Source: UBA1822 sp963634795
GTDB taxonomy: Bacteria; Bacillota; Negativicutes; Veillonellales; Dialisteraceae
DNA length: 6,779 bases
Assembly: GCA_963634795.1 (NCBI GenBank)
Contig: CAVHDO010000089.1
Location: forward strand, 1 to 6,779
Direction of reading: 5' to 3'
Part shown: positions 1 through 6,387 of the stretch, piece by piece
Layout: every line of letters begins with the position of its first letter
How positions within the stretch are numbered: the first letter of the stretch is position 1
The notes under the pieces: model-generated
Told to the model about the DNA's origin: nothing
The model's input: only the letters and a program-made list of their open reading frames with translations
The model's database searches: none
Program-made: the position numbers and the translations under genes

Positions 1-119
1 TGTCGCTTCGCGACATTTTTATATTTATATGCGCCTTCGGCGCCAATCATGTTTTATTCTTTCGTACGGAACTCCTTACAGCTTCTTCATTTCCTTTCTT
101 TCCCGAGAAAAAAAGGAAA
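1..119. repeat. Left copy of the flanking direct repeat
   Basis: It matches 6666-6779 almost base for base, with a few substitutions and two small indels. In order it contains a hairpin GTCGC-TTC-GCGAC, an AT stretch, a hairpin GCGCC-TTC-GGCGC, a constant segment around TTTCGTACGGAA, and an imperfect palindrome of C/T then G/A tracts at 90-119. The first hairpin is followed by ATTTTT on the plus strand and so could be a weak terminator for a plus-strand gene to the left. The repeat may extend beyond the window edge. Confidence 0.85.
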
Positions 120-143
120 CGAAGCCGCCGCCAGTGTACGACA

Positions 144-178
144 GTTAGCAGTTAGTAATGAGCAATTAGCAGTTGGCC
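144..178. repeat. Heptamer array GTTAGCA-type, left arm of an inverted pair
   Basis: Units GTTAGCA, GTTAGTA, ATGAGCA, ATTAGCA and GTTGGCC. Its reverse complement aligns with 254-288 at about 28 of 35 positions by hand. Confidence 0.75.
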
Positions 179-234
179 GAGCTTTTTCTTGCTTGGATTT
201 TGCGGCGTTTGTGATTCTCAACATATAAAAAATT

Positions 235-247
235 TGCGCGAAGCGCA
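235..247. repeat. Mini-hairpin TGCGC-GAA-GCGCA
   Basis: Perfect 5-bp stem with a GAA triloop (TTC on the other strand), the same layout as the hairpins in the flanking direct repeats. Confidence 0.7.
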
Positions 248-253
248 TACCTG

Positions 254-288
254 CACTGCTCACTGCTCACTACTAACTACTAACTTTT
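254..288. repeat. Heptamer array CACTGCT/AACTACT-type, right arm of an inverted pair
   Basis: Units CACTGCT, CACTGCT, CACTACT, AACTACT and AACTTTT. It is the inverted counterpart of 144-178; the two arms enclose about 75 bp containing the small hairpin at 235-247. Confidence 0.75.
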
Positions 289-304
289 ATCGACGCGGCG
301 TCGA
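289..304. repeat. Near-palindrome TCGACGC-G-GCGTCGA
   Basis: Two 7-bp arms around one base, immediately after the heptamer array. As a folded strand it would form a stem of about five base pairs with a small loop. Possible binding site or weak terminator element; there is no long T run. Confidence 0.5.
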
Positions 305-735
305 CAAATTTTGCACAGGCGGGTCTCCTTACTTCATCTTTTCACAGCCCCCTAAAAAATCCCAAGAAAAAAGAACGGACAAAATGCCCGCCCTTTTCTC
401 TGCCATTCCGGCAAAGGAGAAGTCGAATGAAACGTCGCGCGCAAAACCGATGAGAGTAAGGTTGGCGATGGATATTCCACACCGATCCCGAAACGCGCCC
501 GACATTCCTCCGATAAAAGGAAATCCTCCTCCCCAGTACCGTTCCGGCGATGGAGAAGTGTATGGAAAGCCGAAGAATCGAAAGAGAAAGTGATACACCC
601 TCCCCAGTGTCTTTCGGCAATTCCAACAAAGAAACTGACATTGCGATGTTCAATCCGCCACCGGGCTCGCAATGATGACCCGGGGTAAAGAAAAATAATC
701 CTAATTCCTGCTCCGCTTTTGCGTCAGACAAGATT
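305..735. other. Intergenic stretch without a convincing gene
   Basis: Several short frames cross this stretch on both strands, but none has a ribosome site at its start, a recognisable domain or a plausible composition, and several run through repeats. It may be decayed coding sequence or plain spacer. The only structure seen is the inverted repeat at 639-674 and A- and C-rich patches. Confidence 0.5.
639..674. repeat. Inverted repeat CATTGCGA / TCGCAATG
   Basis: Perfect 8-bp arms (639-646, 667-674) separated by 20 nt. The CATTGCGAG core recalls dispersed intergenic repeats found in many bacteria, but this match is by memory of the motif only. Confidence 0.45.
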
Positions 736-763
736 CAGACTTCAGACATCAAACATCAGATGA
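736..763. repeat. Degenerate CAGACAT heptamer array
   Basis: Units CAGACTT, CAGACAT, CAAACAT and CAGATGA, a decayed relative of the perfect array at 6611-6652. It lies just downstream of the operon, on the far side from the perfect array. Confidence 0.7.
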
Positions 764-820
764 CTGCTTGGCTTTTTCTATCAGGCGCAAGATAGTTGTT
801 AGCTATTAGATGAAAGCTGA

Positions 821-833
821 CGCGCTCCGCGCG
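821..833. repeat. Mini-hairpin CGCGC-TCC-GCGCG after gene C
   Basis: Perfect 5-bp GC stem with a triloop, beginning 6 nt past the stop of gene C. On the operon strand it is not followed by a T run, so it is at best a stability element or a rho-associated end. No better terminator was found between here and position 1. Confidence 0.5.
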
Positions 834-838
834 ATTGT

Positions 839-2935
839 TTATAAATGCGACGGAGCCGCTTCCTTCTTGACTTCCGGTTTTACAGTTGCTTTGACTTCTG
901 GTTTCACTACAGCTTTTACTTCAGGTTTCGCTACTTTAGCTTCCGACTTCACTACCGTTTTCGCTTCGGATTTTAGTTCCGCTTGAGCTACGGCTTGGAG
1001 CTGGGTTTTGAAAACAGACTTCGCCAACGGTTTTACGGAAATGGGAGCAATCACGTCTTTCTTTCCTTTTTCCTCTTCCTTCTTCACCGCCGTCTTCTTG
1101 ACGTCCTTGGCCATTTCTACTTTAGCGACAGCCTTAGCCGATTCCTTCTTGATTTCCGGCTTCACAGTCGCTTTGGTTTCGACTTTTGTCTCCGGCTTGA
1201 CCGCAGTCTTTGTTACCGCTTTCGCGCCGCTTGTAGATTCCAATTTAGCGACAGGCTTTGTCGTCGCCTCGGTCTTCTTCCTTTTTTCCGCCGCTTTCTT
1301 TTCTTTTTCAGCTATCTTTTTCGCTTTTTCCGCCTCTTTTATCTTGACAGCCAACATATCAATCTGCTCCTTGAGCTTGGCATTGTCCATTTTGATTTCT
1401 TCGTTGTTCGCGCGGATGATTTTCACACCGGCTTGGAGCTCTGCGATTTCTTTTGCTCTGGCCGCAATGGCGTCCGCCCGAATTTTATTTTCCTCTTTCA
1501 GTTTTTGATTCACCGTCTCGAGATGCGCGATACGATGAGACGCGATGAAACTAGTATTTTCTGCTTTTTCAATCCGCTTGATTTGTGTCGCAAGCGTTTC
1601 GTTTCGCTTCCTATTCATCGCTTCCAGCGCACGAATGCGATAGTTCAATTCCTGAGCGGTACGGTACGTCCCGGACGAGCGTTTACGACGGAAGGAGGCG
1701 CCCACATTCAGCATGGGGTCGCCGCTCCAGACGGTACTCCCAAAGGAAAATGTCGTATCGAAGTCCGACTTGAAGAAGACGCCGAGTGCGCCTGCATTTC
1801 TGTTCTTATAATGCCCGTAGCCCACGCCGAAGCTCCAACGATCATCCGGCTCGTAACCTTCGGGGCGAAGAGCGGAGAGCGCCGCGGCGTCGGCGCTGAT
1901 TTGGCTAAGGTCCTCAAAGAGACCTTCAATCTTATTTCCGACGCGATTGTCGAGGTCTTCGATGAGGTCGGCGTTGGCCTTGACTTGATCATCCAAAGCG
2001 CTGAGATTTTGCGCCGTGCTATTGGTTTGCTTGACATAATTCCCATCCGATGACAAATGTACTTGCTCATACACTTTGCCACCGGTGACAAGGGTCGTCA
2101 ATCCTTCCCCGATCTCACCCGTGTGCGCCGAGACTTTGTAATTCACGACGCCGCCAATCTCCGACTTGTCGACGCTGATGATGGTCTCATTCCCGGATTT
2201 CACTTTAATGCCATCTTTGGCAAGATTTTTGATGTACGTCTTCCCGTCTTCGGTCAGATTCTTCATGTCGCGCAAATCTTGGATGTCTTTCTCATTTTTC
2301 TCGATCTGTTCGGCATTCAGCTTTGCTTGGTCATCCAATGCCGTGAGATTCGCCGCCGTCGTATTCGTTGAGCTGATTTTGACCCCATCCGCGCCCTTCC
2401 GCAGTTCATCATAGGCGTCGCCGCCAGAAACGAGACCGGTATCATCCGCCGTTATGGTCGCTTTTTTTGCTTGGATTTCGTAAGTGGTCGTCGTAATCCC
2501 ATTAGTATCGGTGACTTGTCTCTTGGCGACGGTCAGCGCATCATTCTCCGTAGAGGCTTTGATTTCCTCATTTTTCACAAAAGCCAAGGCCGTATCCAGC
2601 GCCGTGACATTGGCATTCGTTCGGGTACTCGCATTGATATAAGTGCCGCTAGCCCGGAGTTCAGAATAGGCTTGCCCGCCGGTAATCATACCGGAAGCAG
2701 TAGAGCTCCAACCGCCGCCGCCACTGTCAGTAATGGTTTTCGCTGTAATCGTATTGTTTACAATATTTTGGTTGAATGTACTTTTAGTCTGATTTAACGG
2801 ACCATCAACTGTTATGTACCTAGCAAGATCCACTATAGAGTACTGCGCCTCACTCTTGGTGAAAAATCCATCCCCAAGTGTCAACAAAACCAATACCGTC
2901 CCAAAAACAACACGTTTCCCTTGCTTTTGTCTCAT
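839..2935 (-). CDS. Trimeric autotransporter adhesin C with long Lys/Ala/Pro-rich C-terminal tail
   Basis: Third gene, 698 aa, ATG at 2935 with AAGGAG and a 7-nt spacer, 52 nt after gene B. The signal peptide is residues 1-30 (MRQKQGKRVVFGTVLVLLTL, likely cleavage SEA-QYS). The passenger is about 31-320, with neck-like motifs MITGGQAYSEL (83), LVSGGDAYDEL (168) and LVTGGKVYEQV (282), each followed by N(L/V)xxLD, and an NLTEDGKTYIKNLAKDG module at 226. The YadA anchor is about 328-415 (ADAAALSALRPE, WSFGVGYGHYKNRNA, TVWSGDPMLNVGASF). Past F415 come a coiled coil (about 424-555, rich in K, E, A, I and L) and then a low-complexity tail (556-698) of K, A, V, P, E and T with repeated KPEVK-type motifs, three of them in exact 8-residue register at 670-693. 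The tail should be periplasmic and strongly basic; contact with peptidoglycan or another envelope polymer is an inference. There are no cysteines. The tail is far longer than in A or B. Confidence 0.9.
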   Translation of the reverse strand: MRQKQGKRVVFGTVLVLLTLGDGFFTKSEAQYSIVDLARYITVDGPLNQTKSTFNQNIVNNTITAKTITDSGGGGWSSTASGMITGGQAYSELRASGTYINASTRTNANVTALDTALAFVKNEEIKASTENDALTVAKRQVTDTNGITTTTYEIQAKKATITADDTGLVSGGDAYDELRKGADGVKISSTNTTAANLTALDDQAKLNAEQIEKNEKDIQDLRDMKNLTEDGKTYIKNLAKDGIKVKSGNETIISVDKSEIGGVVNYKVSAHTGEIGEGLTTLVTGGKVYEQVHLSSDGNYVKQTNSTAQNLSALDDQVKANADLIEDLDNRVGNKIEGLFEDLSQISADAAALSALRPEGYEPDDRWSFGVGYGHYKNRNAGALGVFFKSDFDTTFSFGSTVWSGDPMLNVGASFRRKRSSGTYRTAQELNYRIRALEAMNRKRNETLATQIKRIEKAENTSFIASHRIAHLETVNQKLKEENKIRADAIAARAKEIAELQAGVKIIRANNEEIKMDNAKLKEQIDMLAVKIKEAEKAKKIAEKEKKAAEKRKKTEATTKPVAKLESTSGAKAVTKTAVKPETKVETKATVKPEIKKESAKAVAKVEMAKDVKKTAVKKEEEKGKKDVIAPISVKPLAKSVFKTQLQAVAQAELKSEAKTVVKSEAKVAKPEVKAVVKPEVKATVKPEVKKEAAPSHL
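857..928 (-). repeat. Three in-frame 24-bp repeats encoding KPEVK octapeptides
   Basis: Residues 670-693 of protein C are three successive units KPEVKAVV, KPEVKATV and KPEVKKEA. The DNA units are 24 bp and diverged at wobble positions. Looser relatives (KPETK at 580, KPEIK at 592) lie further upstream in the tail. Confidence 0.8.
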
Positions 2936-2942
2936 TTTGCCT

Positions 2943-2948
2943 CTCCTT
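2943..2948 (-). promoter_or_regulatory. Ribosome binding site of gene C
   Basis: AAGGAG, 7 nt before the ATG at 2935, in the 52-nt gap after gene B. No hairpin or promoter is apparent in the gap, so C is probably part of the same transcript. Confidence 0.85.
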
Positions 2949-2987
2949 ACCTCGCTCGCCGCAAAATCAACAACATTCTTTGCGTTC

Positions 2988-4628
2988 TCATTTGCCCTGT
3001 GAGAGTTTTACCTGCGCTAAAGCAGCCGTAATTTGTCCCTTGATTTTAACAGTTTCTTCTTTCAAATTCGCATAGCCCACGATAAGCCCCTTTTCTTCGA
3101 CTTTGAGCTTTTCCGTCTCTTGCGCCGCTTCGGTAACGACCGCCATTTGTCTCTGATGACGCTCTCGCCACATTTGACCATCTGCTTCGAGATAAGCGAG
3201 CCGACTGTTTTGACTGACGCGAGCGCCTTCCATCTTGTTAATTCGTTGCAAAGAACCGTTGATGGCCTTGTTCTGCTTGGCGTCAATCTCTTCGAGCGCT
3301 TTTATCCGCTTCGCCAACCTATTCAGCTTCGCATTCGTCGGCGACTTGACGGCCTTGCCGCGACTGCCGAGCTTGAAGGACGTGCTCATATTCAGCATAG
3401 GATCGCCGCTCCACACGGTGCCGCCCAAAGAAATCGTGGTGTCGGCGTCCGGTTTGAGATAGATACCGACAGCCGCCGCGTTCCGATTCCGATAATGACC
3501 ATAGCCTACGGCAAAGCTCCATTTATCGTCGGGATCAAAAGGTTCGGGACGAAGAGCCGCCAAGGCCGCCGCATTCGCCGCGACTTGATTGAGATCTCCG
3601 CTGAGCACGGAAATCTTATTTCCCACCCGCTGATCAAGAGCCGTGATATTGTCCGCATTGGTCTTGACCTGCGCGTCCAGCGTCATGATGTTTCCGGCTG
3701 TGTTGTCGGTCGGTTGTAAATAATTGAAAGAACGATCCTCCAGCAAGAGTTCCTTGTAGACGGTACCACCGGTGACAAGCTGATTGGAGCCTTTAGCGAC
3801 TTCCCCCGTTTGCGCCGAAATGGTGTAGGTGCGATTCCCATCCGCATTATCCTCATGCGTGACGGTGATACTTTCATTCCCCGCCGCCACTTGGACGCCA
3901 TCTTTGACAAGACCTTTCAAGACGCTCTTTCCCGCATCGGTCACTGTCGCCTCATCCAAATTGGTCAGATTTTCGATGTCCGCCTTGTTCTTATCAAAAA
4001 TCTGAACTCTATTTGTCTCTATCTGCGTATCCAATAACTTCAAATTCTCACCGGTCTTCTTGCTCGCTTGGATATAATTTCCATTCTCCGACAAATGCAC
4101 TTCATTATACAGAGTACCGCCCGTGACGAGGGTACCCAGCCCACTTCCGATATCCCCTGTATTCGCTTTAACGGTGTAGGTCGTCTTATCTATACCGTTT
4201 TCGTCCTTCACCGTAGCGCCAGTCTCCACGGTGATAGCCGCCGTACTCCCGGATACGATACTCTCGTTACCCATCTTGGCAAGCTGGGTATCCAAGTTTT
4301 TAAGATTTGTCGCCGTACTGTTCGATGATTTGACCAAGGTACCACTCCCCGCTCCGGTCCGTAGCTCGGCATAAGCGGTTTTACCCAGCACAACACCGGT
4401 AGCGCCGGAGCTGATTTCGCTTGTCTTCACGCTAATTTTGTAGTCATAAAGGCTTCGAGATCCTTCTTTTTCAACAAAAGTCTTTGTAATCGTTAGAGGC
4501 CCGCCTGCATAAGTTAACGAATGAACCAACTCCGGATACCCATTTACCGCTCTAACAGAAAATGAATTCCCTATCGACATCCATGCCAAAATAGCAACAA
4601 TCCCAAGACACACTCTATCCCTTCTCAT
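2988..4628 (-). CDS. Trimeric autotransporter adhesin B (YadA-type anchor, post-barrel coiled coil)
   Basis: Second gene, 546 aa. The frame stays open to 4802, but the ATG at 4628 is chosen: it has AAGGAG with a 7-nt spacer, is followed at once by a signal peptide (MRRDRVCLGIVAILAW, likely cleavage after A27 in VRA-VNG), and overlaps the stop of gene A as ATGA. The longer version would start 58 residues earlier with a charged, non-secretory leader. The passenger has three neck-like motifs (VVLGKTAYAEL near 79, LVTGGTLYNEV near 167, LVTGGTVYKEL near 284), each preceded by a short beta segment of the form Y-x-V-x-A-x-T-G-x-I and followed by NLxxLDxQ. The anchor is about 331-418 (ANAAALAALRPE, WSFAVGYGHYRNRNA, TVWSGDPML, STSF). 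A 128-residue coiled coil (about 431-546) follows the barrel. The mature protein has no cysteine. It is clearly a paralogue of A and C, and translation is probably coupled to A. Confidence 0.9.
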   Translation of the reverse strand: MRRDRVCLGIVAILAWMSIGNSFSVRAVNGYPELVHSLTYAGGPLTITKTFVEKEGSRSLYDYKISVKTSEISSGATGVVLGKTAYAELRTGAGSGTLVKSSNSTATNLKNLDTQLAKMGNESIVSGSTAAITVETGATVKDENGIDKTTYTVKANTGDIGSGLGTLVTGGTLYNEVHLSENGNYIQASKKTGENLKLLDTQIETNRVQIFDKNKADIENLTNLDEATVTDAGKSVLKGLVKDGVQVAAGNESITVTHEDNADGNRTYTISAQTGEVAKGSNQLVTGGTVYKELLLEDRSFNYLQPTDNTAGNIMTLDAQVKTNADNITALDQRVGNKISVLSGDLNQVAANAAALAALRPEPFDPDDKWSFAVGYGHYRNRNAAAVGIYLKPDADTTISLGGTVWSGDPMLNMSTSFKLGSRGKAVKSPTNAKLNRLAKRIKALEEIDAKQNKAINGSLQRINKMEGARVSQNSRLAYLEADGQMWRERHQRQMAVVTEAAQETEKLKVEEKGLIVGYANLKEETVKIKGQITAALAQVKLSQGK

Positions 4629-6301
4629 ACTCTTTCTCCTTTTGCCATTTCCATCTGTATCAGAAGCGCCGCAAACCGTTCTTTTTGTTTTACTCGCTCC
4701 CCTTGATTCTTTTCCCGGTCTACTCGAAGCTTTTTCATTTCTTTCGACAACCTCGTCAATTCTTTCTCCTGCGCCCGATTCATCGCTATTTGAAGCGACC
4801 AATCGGCTTGCAGTGCTTGACGCTCCGTTTCCAAAACAGCCATTCGTTTAGCTTGCTCCGCGTCTTCGGCCTCCCATTTCGCCACTCGTCCCTGCGGCAT
4901 CTCGATCGCTCGATCCTGCATGGTTCCCTCTATCTCAAGATCTTGCAGACGCTTCTCCGGTTTCTTTTCTTCCTGTTCCTTTGCCGCCTGATCCGCGCAT
5001 CCCGCCTTGAAGGACGCCCCTACCCGCAGCATGGAATCGCCGCTCCAGACGGTACTGCCGACGGAAAAGGTCGCCATGGCTTCCGGCTTGAAGAAAATGC
5101 CCATCGCCGTGGCGTTTTCATTCCTATAATGCCCGTAGCCCACAGCAAAGCTCCATTTGTCGTTCGGGTCATAGGCTTCGGGTTGCAATGCAGCCAAAGC
5201 CGCCGTTCCCGCCGCGACAGGATTGATCTGCCCGGCGATAACGTCGAGTTTATTTCCGATCCGATTCTCGAGATCGAGGATGTTATCCGCATTCGTTTTG
5301 ATCTGCGTATCCAAGATGCCCAGATTGATTCCCACGGTCTTATCGGCGCGGATATACTTGCCGTCCGCTCGAAATTCGGTATAGGCGTTATCCGCCGTCA
5401 GGATCCCGGTATTCCCGTCCTTAACGAGCGCGTCCACAGCGGTGACTTGGTAAATCAAATTGTCAGTTTCTTCGTTTTTCACTGCCTTGACGTCGATGCT
5501 GACGCCGTCCCCTTTCATTGTGACGACGCCTTGCGCCAGATTCTTGACAACGGCCTCTCCCTTTTTCGTCAGGTTCGACATGTTTTTCAGATTTTTTATC
5601 GCTTCCGTATTGTGCTCGACTTTCTCCGTATTCGTCTTGACTTGCGCATCCAAATCGATAAGATTCTGTGCCACAGTATTGGAGGCCCTGATAGCAATCC
5701 CATCCGACACATGGATTTCATTGTAAAGCCCGCCTCCGGTGACGAGCCCGGTATCCCCCTCCATAAAAGAAGCGGCTTTTGTCGAGACCGTATAGACCGT
5801 ATTGAGAATATTATTCGCATCCCGGCTCGATGCCGTATTAATTTGGAAAGTGGAGGACGTCACATTGACGATGTCTCTCTTTTTAAGCTCCGTCTCCAAA
5901 GTAGCCAAGTTGGCGCCCGTGGTATCGGCTTGCCGGATATAATTTCCGTTCTCTTCCAGATGCAATTCGGTATATAACGTACCGCCTGTGACAGCGCCGA
6001 CAGCTCCCGAGGCAACATCCGCAGTGTTAAGACGCATACTAAACTCATTCCAAGCATCCAAAGAAGTAGAAGAACCAGTATCATCAACGGGTGTCATCCT
6101 CTCACTGGTTGGGTCAAGTGGAGCTTCAGGCAAAATCCACCACACTTGTAAAGTAGTAGTTCCAGTCGTAGTAATAAGATTAGCTCTCTCCGGAGCAGAT
6201 CTAACCGGAAATCCGTTCCCCCACGCCAAAAGAATCGCCGCTGCCAATACGCCGATTTTCTTCATTTTGCCGCTCATCCTATTTCCTCTTTTCCCTTTCA
6301 T
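4625..6301 (-). CDS. Trimeric autotransporter adhesin A (YadA-type anchor, post-barrel coiled coil)
   Basis: First gene of the operon, 558 aa from the ATG at 6301. I prefer this start to a TTG at 6319 because AAGGAG lies 7 nt upstream, exactly as in the other two genes; an ATG at 6277 with GAGGA upstream is the alternative. Residues about 13-40 form a signal peptide (basic MKKIG, hydrophobic VLAAAILLAWG; cleavage near A36 or A40). The passenger has three neck-like motifs (AVTGGTLYTEL near 103, LVTGGGLYNEI near 186, ILTADNAYTEF near 300), two followed by NLxxLxxx coiled-coil starts, and an NLTKKGEAVVKNLA module near 243. No YadA-like head repeats are seen. The anchor covers about 342-431 (AAGTAALAALQPE, WSFAVGYGHYRNENA, TVWSGDSML, GASF). 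In classic members the protein ends there; here 127 charged coiled-coil residues follow, probably periplasmic. The only cysteine is C434, just after the barrel. Family assignment is firm; ligand unknown. Confidence 0.9.
   Translation of the reverse strand: MKGKRGNRMSGKMKKIGVLAAAILLAWGNGFPVRSAPERANLITTTGTTTLQVWWILPEAPLDPTSERMTPVDDTGSSTSLDAWNEFSMRLNTADVASGAVGAVTGGTLYTELHLEENGNYIRQADTTGANLATLETELKKRDIVNVTSSTFQINTASSRDANNILNTVYTVSTKAASFMEGDTGLVTGGGLYNEIHVSDGIAIRASNTVAQNLIDLDAQVKTNTEKVEHNTEAIKNLKNMSNLTKKGEAVVKNLAQGVVTMKGDGVSIDVKAVKNEETDNLIYQVTAVDALVKDGNTGILTADNAYTEFRADGKYIRADKTVGINLGILDTQIKTNADNILDLENRIGNKLDVIAGQINPVAAGTAALAALQPEAYDPNDKWSFAVGYGHYRNENATAMGIFFKPEAMATFSVGSTVWSGDSMLRVGASFKAGCADQAAKEQEEKKPEKRLQDLEIEGTMQDRAIEMPQGRVAKWEAEDAEQAKRMAVLETERQALQADWSLQIAMNRAQEKELTRLSKEMKKLRVDREKNQGERVKQKERFAALLIQMEMAKGERV
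4636..4641 (-). promoter_or_regulatory. Ribosome binding site of gene B, inside the end of gene A
   Basis: AAGGAG, 7 nt before the ATG at 4628, lies within the last codons of gene A (MAKGERV). The stop of A and the start of B share the tetranucleotide ATGA (4628-4625), a classic layout for translational coupling. Confidence 0.85.
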
Positions 6302-6308
6302 GCTACTT

Positions 6309-6314
6309 CTCCTT
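6309..6314 (-). promoter_or_regulatory. Ribosome binding site of gene A
   Basis: AAGGAG, 7 nt before the ATG at 6301. It decides the start against the TTG at 6319. Motif and spacing are identical at genes B and C. Confidence 0.8.
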
Positions 6315-6340
6315 GCCAAAACGACCCAACTATCCTCCGC

Positions 6341-6361
6341 CGGATCCCCTTCTCCGATCCG
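6341..6361 (-). other. Short inverted repeat in the leader of gene A
   Basis: CGGATC and GATCCG arms (6341-6346 and 6356-6361) with a 9-nt loop lie in the predicted 5' leader, about 40-60 nt before the start codon and clear of the ribosome site. There is no T run, so it is not an evident terminator. It may be an mRNA-stabilising stem or chance. Confidence 0.35.
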
Positions 6362-6387
6362 ATTCCCATCCGTCTATATTCGTAAAT

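Noticed and set aside
68..92. Tiny open frame in the direct repeat on the minus strand (MKKL then stop)
   Set aside because: It reads as a different peptide in the right copy, so it is not conserved as coding.
1..119. Insertion sequence end or target-site duplication
   Set aside because: The repeats are in direct orientation and far too long for a target duplication; no transposase is in the window.
189..731. Small open frames on both strands downstream of the operon
   Set aside because: They run through heptamer arrays and inverted repeats, overlap each other on both strands and show no domain or start signal.
983..2053. Long plus-strand open frame of 356 codons opposite gene C
   Set aside because: It is a mirror of the repetitive lysine- and alanine-rich coding strand; the product is rich in F, R and L without any domain or ribosome site.
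2462..2468. A7 run in gene C (GCA AAA AAA GCG) as a programmed frameshift site
   Set aside because: The reading frame continues through a conserved neck motif and the anchor, and no stimulatory structure is evident; a mutation-prone spot at most.
4629..4802. 58-residue N-terminal extension of gene B overlapping gene A
   Set aside because: It lacks a ribosome site, is charged and non-secretory, and would bury the signal peptide. The ATG at 4628 has an ideal ribosome site and an ATGA overlap.
4685..5977. Plus-strand open frame of 430 codons opposite gene A
   Set aside because: Antisense shadow of the adhesin; no signal peptide, motif or ribosome site, and the same pattern recurs opposite the anchor of the paralogues.
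6302..6319. TTG start for gene A at 6319
   Set aside because: It would place the AAGGAG inside the gene. The ATG at 6301 has the same 7-nt spacing as the other two genes.
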